Source: Blakeslea trispora (taxonomy: Eukaryota > Mucoromycota > Mucoromycetes > Mucorales > Choanephoraceae). From it: a DNA stretch of 64,000 nucleotides. Where the stretch lies: positions 1 through 64,000 of the forward strand of contig JAIWNE010000121.1 of assembly GCA_025331445.1 (NCBI GenBank). Reading direction: 5' to 3'. This document shows positions 59,101 to 64,000 of the stretch, piece after piece (position 1 is the stretch's first letter; each line of letters opens with the position of its first letter). The translations under genes and the position numbers were made by a program. The notes below the pieces were generated by a model. The model ran no database searches and was not told the DNA's origin. It saw only the letters and a program-made list of their open reading frames with translations.

Positions 59101-59222
59101 CATTCTTTTCTAATTCTTCCGAAAGAGATTCGAGAAGTTCACTCTTGTTATTGTAGCGTCTATCAGCTTCAAGTACTTCTTTACTAGAATCCTGGTCATC
59201 ATACTTTAAAGGTAATCCAAAA
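56171..59222 (-). CDS. Chromovirus Pol: RT, RNase H, integrase, chromodomain
   Basis: Open from about 59222 to TAA at 56171; 962 residues follow the first Met (59059). RT has KVYSTLDLKSAFNSL (about 129-143) and the catalytic YFVDD (193-197). RNase H has CIACDASNTGIGAVLYQ and FTDHQSLT. The integrase zinc module HNKGHFG...CIQCQRHN is followed by the DDE core: WGIDLAGPF, QSDHGTEFV, HPRGNGASERAVQ. A chromodomain (855-910) has YLYRCRWLNYDESEDSWEPASNF, known in chromoviruses to target modified histones. The tail is basic. It is in the -1 frame relative to protease, so expression needs frameshifting or the junction is mutated. It is otherwise intact and the best-preserved enzyme in the window. Confidence 0.94.
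57642..57655 (-). promoter_or_regulatory. Candidate central polypurine tract inside pol
   Basis: CTGGGTGGGGATAA on the minus strand, 14/14 identical to the 3' polypurine tract. It encodes LGGDK between RNase H and the integrase zinc module. Confidence 0.55.
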
Positions 59223-60909
59223 TTCCGATACCTAATAGATGCATGTAATCTGTGCCAATACTCAAGTCAAACTCGTTACTGTTGGACAGATTCATGACTT
59301 CGAATTGTCGTCTTATAGTTTTACTGTTACAACTGACGCTCATAATACAAGTTCCGATTCTCTTAACAAAAGAATTATTATCAGCTAATCTTATATAGTA
59401 GTCATAGACATTTTTCTTATTTATAAATTTTTTATTTATATGATTGATATAACTGATTTCTATGTTATTCTCCAAACAAAAGTTCTTGTCCACCGACGAG
59501 AAAAGAGCACCAGTGGCTAATAAAGACTTTGTTCTAAAGGAGTTATTTACGAGAAAAGGAAAAGTTTGGTTAGCACTTATATGCTTAAAGTCTCTTTTAA
59601 TGACGTCTTTATGATTTTTAGACTTACAGTTAAGAGCTAAACGAGCTATTTCGTCATCAACATCACCATCCTCATCGTTAGCAGCATTAACTTCACCTGA
59701 GTCAACGTTGCTACGGACAGCCATGCGCGACACCTTTGGCTTCTTCGCCTCACGAAACTCATCACACTTGTGACCACGGAACCATGGTTTATTACAATAT
59801 GCGCAAGGTTTCTTACTGTAAGGAGAGGAAGGTTTGCCAGACTCATAAGAATCTTTATTGGCAGAGGGCTGGACACAGCGCTTTTTAGAGCGCTCATTGT
59901 GTGCCTTATTCAACCCAGAAGAAGAGACAGGCGAGACAGAAGAACCAGTATTCCACGAGGAAGACGAAAAGAGATCCACAACATTTGTTGCAGCAACAAC
60001 AAGACCAATCATGTCTTCCAACTTGGATGGAAGTTTTGTACCATACTGGGATGATACAGCAACAGAAGCAACACGACGTACAGGTTCCCGAAGAGCACAC
60101 CAGAAACTCAACACCAAAGGTAAACCATCTGGCAGACCGGCTTGTCTACGCAACTTCTGAAACTTAGCAGCAAAAGTGCGGGTGGATTCACCATTGGCCT
60201 ATTTCATAGACCACACCTTGACCATCAGCAAAAACTTACGATAAGGTGTATCGTAGTGATCCAAGATCATGGTCTTTGCATCTTTCCAGTTCAACATCTT
60301 GTTGCGCAGTTTTTCATCGAACCACGACTTTTCTTCTTTGTTGAGAGACATAGGCAGGAGACGTTCCCAGTTATCATCCAGGTTCAGTGAATGTGCCTCC
60401 AGCACCGTTTCAAACTGAATACAGAAATCGTAGACAGAGTCAAAGATTTCTGCATTCTTCTTGTATATCTCCAAATCGGTCTTCAACTGCAAGAAGGGCA
60501 AACTGGCAGGGACGAGAGTGCTTTTCTTGTCATCTTGCATCACCGGAGGAGCATCCAACAAACGAAACATAGCATAAGCATCTTTAGCTTCGGTGTAGGC
60601 TTTTTCCGCTTGCTTGTAGATTTCATAAGCCCTAACAGTGTTCTCGGCATGTGGGTGGACTTGCTGGCAGGTGAGATAATGACCATACTTGATCTTAAAA
60701 TCGGTCTTGAGCTTCGACAAGTTGGCCTCAGCAGTCTTGTTCAAGTTTTCACTTGCTTGAGCATCATTGATGTTAATAGTAACATCTTCTTGCATTCCCT
60801 CCATTGGTGTGGCATCTTGCATTACCTTAACCTCAAGCTCATGAGAGGGAGCAGACAAAGGAGAAGGGGCAGAGAGGGGAGAAGAGGTGTTGGATTGGTT
60901 AATAGACAT
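59206..60909 (-). pseudogene. Chromovirus Gag-protease, amber stop and altered protease
   Basis: ATG 60909 (MSINQSNTSSPLS). The upstream TTG-initiated frame is not used. A capsid-like helical region follows, then TAG at 60199-60201 between KVWSMK and ANGESTRTFAAKFQ, within the Gag domain. After the stop: zinc knuckle CAYCNKPWFRGHKC (CX2CX7HXC) and the protease. The protease active site should be Asp-Thr/Ser-Gly but reads LLATGALFSSVD (Ala-Thr-Gly). The flap/C-terminal part (FDLSIGTDYMHLLGIGI) is present. The frame ends at 59206 while pol continues in another frame. Gag builds the particle and the protease matures it. Both look defective here. Confidence 0.85.
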
Positions 60910-60937
60910 CGTACAAAACAAAATTCAAAGTAAAAAA

Positions 60938-61380
60938 TGTGGTGTTTTAGGGTTGTAGTGATATAAACGTGTTAAAGAAGAATAGAGTGAGACAAAGAAA
61001 GTACTTTGAGAATGTTTGTAGTGTTTTATTTCTTGTTAAGATTGGAAGAAGAGTTTCATAAGTTATCACTACAACTACTATTTATACATGTCACAGTTAT
61101 TTACAGCTTGTACTAAATTAGTGTACTTAGTCTATATGATTACATCACTCTCATCATTTACTTGTCTTTATATGACTTAATTAGATGAATGATGTTATGG
61201 AGTGATTGAGTCGGATTCTGTATATTGAGAACCTTATTGACTTTACTTCAGATGCTTTATTTAGTAAGGATTTACAGGGATTGATTTCATTATGTCTGAT
61301 GTTATTATCCTTATGACTTATTTGGTTTACATGTTACCTTATTGTCATTGTTGAGACTTAAATGTGCTCAGATCACCACA
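60938..61380 (-). repeat. Chromovirus 5' LTR
   Basis: Appears identical to 55679-56121. The gag ATG lies 28 bp inside it (60909). Confidence 0.95.
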
Positions 61381-63635
61381 TCAGCTCCGTTTACGTTGTC
61401 TGACTCTGATAAGGAGAATTTCGCTGTTGATGCAATCATGAATCGTATCCGCCGTCTACCTACAAGGAAGGCTCCTGGTAGCGATCACCTGAAAGCAGAA
61501 ATGCTGAAGGCCGTTGCCAGTGTAGTCTCTTCAGTGCTCTCTTCTCTCTTCCAGCTTTGTTGCCAATGGGGTTATACTCCTTTGCTCTGGCGCACTGCTA
61601 GTGTGTTTCCAATACACAAGAAGAATGATCCTGCTGACCCAGCAAATTATCGACCAATCTCGCTGACTTCTGTTATGCGTAAACTCTTTGAGTTTTCCAT
61701 TTCTGGTTGTCTCGAGGACCACTCGCCTCAACTTGACGTGGCCCAAGGTGGCTTTCGTGCTCAACGTAGTCCTCTGGATCAAGCCCTCTGCTTGCATGAC
61801 TTGATGCATGACTACTTTCTCTCTCACAAGCACCGTCCTGTTGTTGCGTTTCTTGACATCAAGGCTGCATACGATACCGTCGACAGACGTGTTATCTGGG
61901 ATGCTCTTTCTACCTCTACGTTGCCTCGCCCGATTCTTGCTACTCTCATCAATTTATTTGATGAAGTACAGGTCTCGGTGCTGATTGCTAACCATACCTC
62001 TGCTCCCTTTGCGCCTGCTACTGGTGTCCTTCAAGGATCTGTGCTCTCACCTCTTCTGTACTCTGTGTACATCAACTCGCTGCCTTCTCTCCTTCGCTCT
62101 GTCGCTTCGGTCGATACTACTTCGGTATGTCTTCCTGGCACAAATGAGTCTCTGGCTATTAATTGTCTGCTTTTTGCAGATGATGTACCTATCTTCGGTT
62201 CGCGATCGCAAGTACAGCGTATGCTGGATCTTGCTGGTGATCACTCCTTCTCTCTCGGGTATCCGTGAAGTCCTTCCAAGTGTGCTGTTATTAACGCCAC
62301 GGACGATGGCCCACGTCTGACCCTCTACAACCAACCTCTTTCACTTGTGGATGAGTTCATCTACCTTGGTGTTCCTTTCCGGTCCTCTGGTATACATAGT
62401 GCGAGCATTTTGTCTCATCGATCTGCCTCCGCTATTAAAACCATGGCTCTCCTTACCTCTGTCGGCGTCCATCGCAATGGCGTTTCTCTCCTTCTCTGCT
62501 CTCGCCTTTGCACCTGTTTTGTGCGTCCAAAAATTGAGTATGGCCTAGCCATATCTCGTTTTTTCTGCCCAAGAAATGGATCAGCTTGACAAACTCCAAA
62601 ACAGACTTGTGAGCATGTTCGTTGGTGGATCATGGTTCCAGGTTGCTATGCACCTCACATGTATCCCCAGCATGAATCATCGCCACAATGTTCTTGTTAC
62701 CAAATACGCTCTCCGATCTCAGTATCTTCCTGATGATTGTCTCCTTCTCCTTTTGCGTGATTCGCTCCGCTATCCTCGTTTGGTCAAAGGCCTACAACAC
62801 AACCCTCTCTTTCTCTCTCTTCCTTCGCCCCCACCCGTCTCTGACGTTGAACTTCGTGTTCATTTCCAGGACTACTGGCAGGAAATCTTCAACAAGAAAA
62901 TGGAACGCAGTGCCCGTCTTAACCGACATGTCCTTCTCCGTGCCTGCCGACCTTGTACCTTCAAGCCTGACCCCATCCTTTACCTGCCCATGTCTCGCGT
63001 TCAACGCAGCCTTTTGGTTCGTTGGCATTTAGGTCGATTCATCAACCTCCGAGAAGAGTGTCCTTGTGCTTCTGGCCAATACCTCTCTCGTGATCACCTT
63101 CTGACATGTCGTGCACTCGATCCTTCCCTCCTTGATGCTTTGCCCCGTCCTCCTCCTGGTGTGCACATCATTGATTTCGCCCTCAATTCCCTTCCTTCCA
63201 AAGCTACCTCTAATCCTCCACCATATTGGTATGCTCTTCTCCAACTGCTTCACAGCATAGATCGCTTGCGCCACCCGTTGGCCACAATCCCTTTCATCCC
63301 CGATCCTGGTGATCGTTGGTTCTGCTCTCCTTCAACATAAATGAAAGAATACTGCTCTGTCTTTTCACTGCGCTGCCACGGTGGTAAGTAATTATAAAAG
63401 TTCCCAGCTGTTGGTCATGCCTTTGATTGCAAGCTTTATTCGAGTAATTTTTTCTTTTCTACATCTCTTTCCTCTTGTCTTTTTTCCCTTTTTGTTCGTT
63501 TTCTGTGGGGTTTTTCTTTCTGTTTCGCCTCTATTATTTTTAGATTAGTTCATGCAATTTGGCATTATGCTCCACTGAGTAGCCCATATAATTGTTCTGT
63601 AAATAAAAAAGAAATCTTTTACCTGAGCTAGCTAG

Positions 63636-64000
63636 GCGGGTACTTCTGAGACGGGTGAAGTTGAATATCAAAATTTGGTTTCCTTTTGGGGTCTGAAGTC
63701 ACGTGGAACTCCTTTTACTAAACTGGTCTATCAAATCATCCTGCCATATTATCTTCAATTTTTGAAAGTACACAATGAAGGGACCACAAGGACCACCGCC
63801 TACTACCCAAAATGGTTTTTCTCATATTTTCAAAGTCCTCTAGCCAAATGTCAACTTTTACCGAATTTTCAACATGCCATCAAAATCATCAAAACAATAC
63901 GAAAACGTTCCTACTTGACCCATTACTCTCACATCGCAAATTATATCGAAAGATATTTACAAACGAAAACAGCAAAATATTCTCATAGCAAAAGAAATAG
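63636..64000 (+). other. Open frame without start, runs off the right edge
   Basis: From 63636 to the window end one frame has no stop for 121 codons (SETGEVEYQNLVSFWGLKSR, later AYYPKWFFSYFQSPLAKCQ). This is unusual for such AT-rich DNA. It has no early ATG and begins just after the LINE 3' end, so it may be an exon or a fragment of another element. No family recognised. Confidence 0.3.

Larger units (their letters stand above)
55679..61380 (-). mobile_element. Ty3/gypsy chromovirus, complete, in LINE ORF2
   Basis: Two 443-bp LTRs (55679-56121 and 60938-61380) appear identical by direct reading, begin TGTGGTG, end CACCACA and are flanked by TCAGC (55674-55678 and 61381-61385). On the minus strand the order is LTR, gag-protease, RT-RNase H-integrase-chromodomain, polypurine tract, LTR. 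The leader between LTR and gag ATG is only 28 bp and shows no tRNA-like primer site. Identical LTRs imply a very recent insertion, yet gag and protease carry lesions. Confidence 0.95.
51663..63340 (+). pseudogene. LINE ORF2: endonuclease-reverse transcriptase, split by two transposons
   Basis: Segments 51663-52425, 55072-55678 and 61386-63340. The endonuclease of the APE type has LFNANGLSQ, FVTETWL, IICGDFNARMG and GSHHRLM. A linker follows (WWKKCWTEEIETAAKKRD). RT motifs are RKAPGSDHLKAEML, NYRPISLTSVMRKLFE, FLDIKAAYDTVDR, GVLQGSVLSPLLYSVY and the catalytic LLFADD. The C-terminus has CPCASGQYLSRDHLLTC, a Cys/His motif common in fungal LINEs. Internal lesions are TGA at about 62266 (probably a Trp) and one extra T in a T-run near 62563. 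It primes DNA synthesis at nicked targets. No RNase H domain is evident. Confidence 0.9.
50729..63615 (+). mobile_element. LINE (non-LTR retrotransposon) interrupted twice
   Basis: ORF1 (50729-51663) and ORF2 (51663-63340) with endonuclease, RT and a Cys/His tail. The 3' end lies near the A-rich GTAAATAAAAAAG at about 63600. Two insertions split ORF2: CACTA E6 (52426-55068, TTT duplication) and a chromovirus (55679-61380, TCAGC duplication). Removing both joins the frame exactly: PRKL|WNLSRL and SSSA|PFTLSD. The net element is about 4.5 kb. The 5' boundary is uncertain by a few hundred bp. The clade is not determined; Tad-like fungal LINEs are the closest guess. Confidence 0.88.

Noticed and set aside
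60909..60937. tRNA primer-binding site after the chromovirus 5' LTR
   Set aside because: The 28-bp leader is T-rich and shows no tRNA 3'-end complement. Only about 7 nt match the LTR, too weak to claim self-priming.
8398..63340. Stop-codon reassignment or programmed readthrough explaining single in-frame stops
   Set aside because: TAA, TAG and TGA all occur, together with frameshifts and lost catalytic residues; aligned residues differ (Lys, Asp, Trp), so degeneration is simpler.

Overview
The window looks like a transposon graveyard from an AT-rich fungal genome. An early-diverging lineage (Mucoromycota, probably Mucorales) is the best guess. The reasons are short introns (about 50-75 nt, GTAAGT-like donors), AT-rich noncoding DNA, the mix of CACTA-like, Helitron, DIRS, chromovirus and LINE elements, and the lack of any recognisable cellular gene. 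No rRNA, tRNA, CRISPR or bacterial-style operon was seen. The species assignment is inference.

Layout. 1-1525: fragment of a Ty3-like Gag (minus strand) and a small basic-tail ORF. 1526-41751: five CACTA-like DNA transposons placed end to end with 2-4 bp between them: E0 (1526-5310), E1 (5313-6924), E2 (6927-15635), E3 (15640-22134) and E4 (22138-41751). They carry later insertions: solo LTRs in E0 and E2, Tc1/mariner-like elements with TA target duplications in E3 and E4, and in E4 a DIRS retrotransposon that itself contains a complete Helitron. 41752-42829: short unassigned spacer. 42830-50071: a giant palindromic CACTA-derived element (E5). About 50.5-63.6 kb: a LINE with ORF1 and ORF2, cut by a small CACTA element (E6, 52426-55068, TTT duplication) and by a chromodomain Ty3 element with apparently identical 443-bp LTRs (55679-61380, TCAGC duplication). 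63636-64000: an open frame running off the end.

How the genes fit together. E2 and E4 encode the same three-gene set. It comprises a four-exon accessory protein (acc1) on the plus strand, a convergent single-exon protein of about 240 aa (acc2) on the minus strand, and a four-exon CACTA/Tnp2-like transposase on the minus strand. E5 keeps acc1 and acc2 on both palindrome arms but has no transposase. Each element has its own terminal and subterminal motif, so acc1 and/or acc2 may be element-specific DNA-binding partners of the transposase. Most ORFs carry one or a few inactivating lesions. The intact ones are acc1 and acc2 of E2, the left-arm pair of E5, and the RT-integrase ORF of the chromovirus. 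Exon joins were inferred by eye, but the coding lengths of the reconstructed genes are multiples of three and exon 2 of acc1 is exactly 309 nt in all three elements examined.
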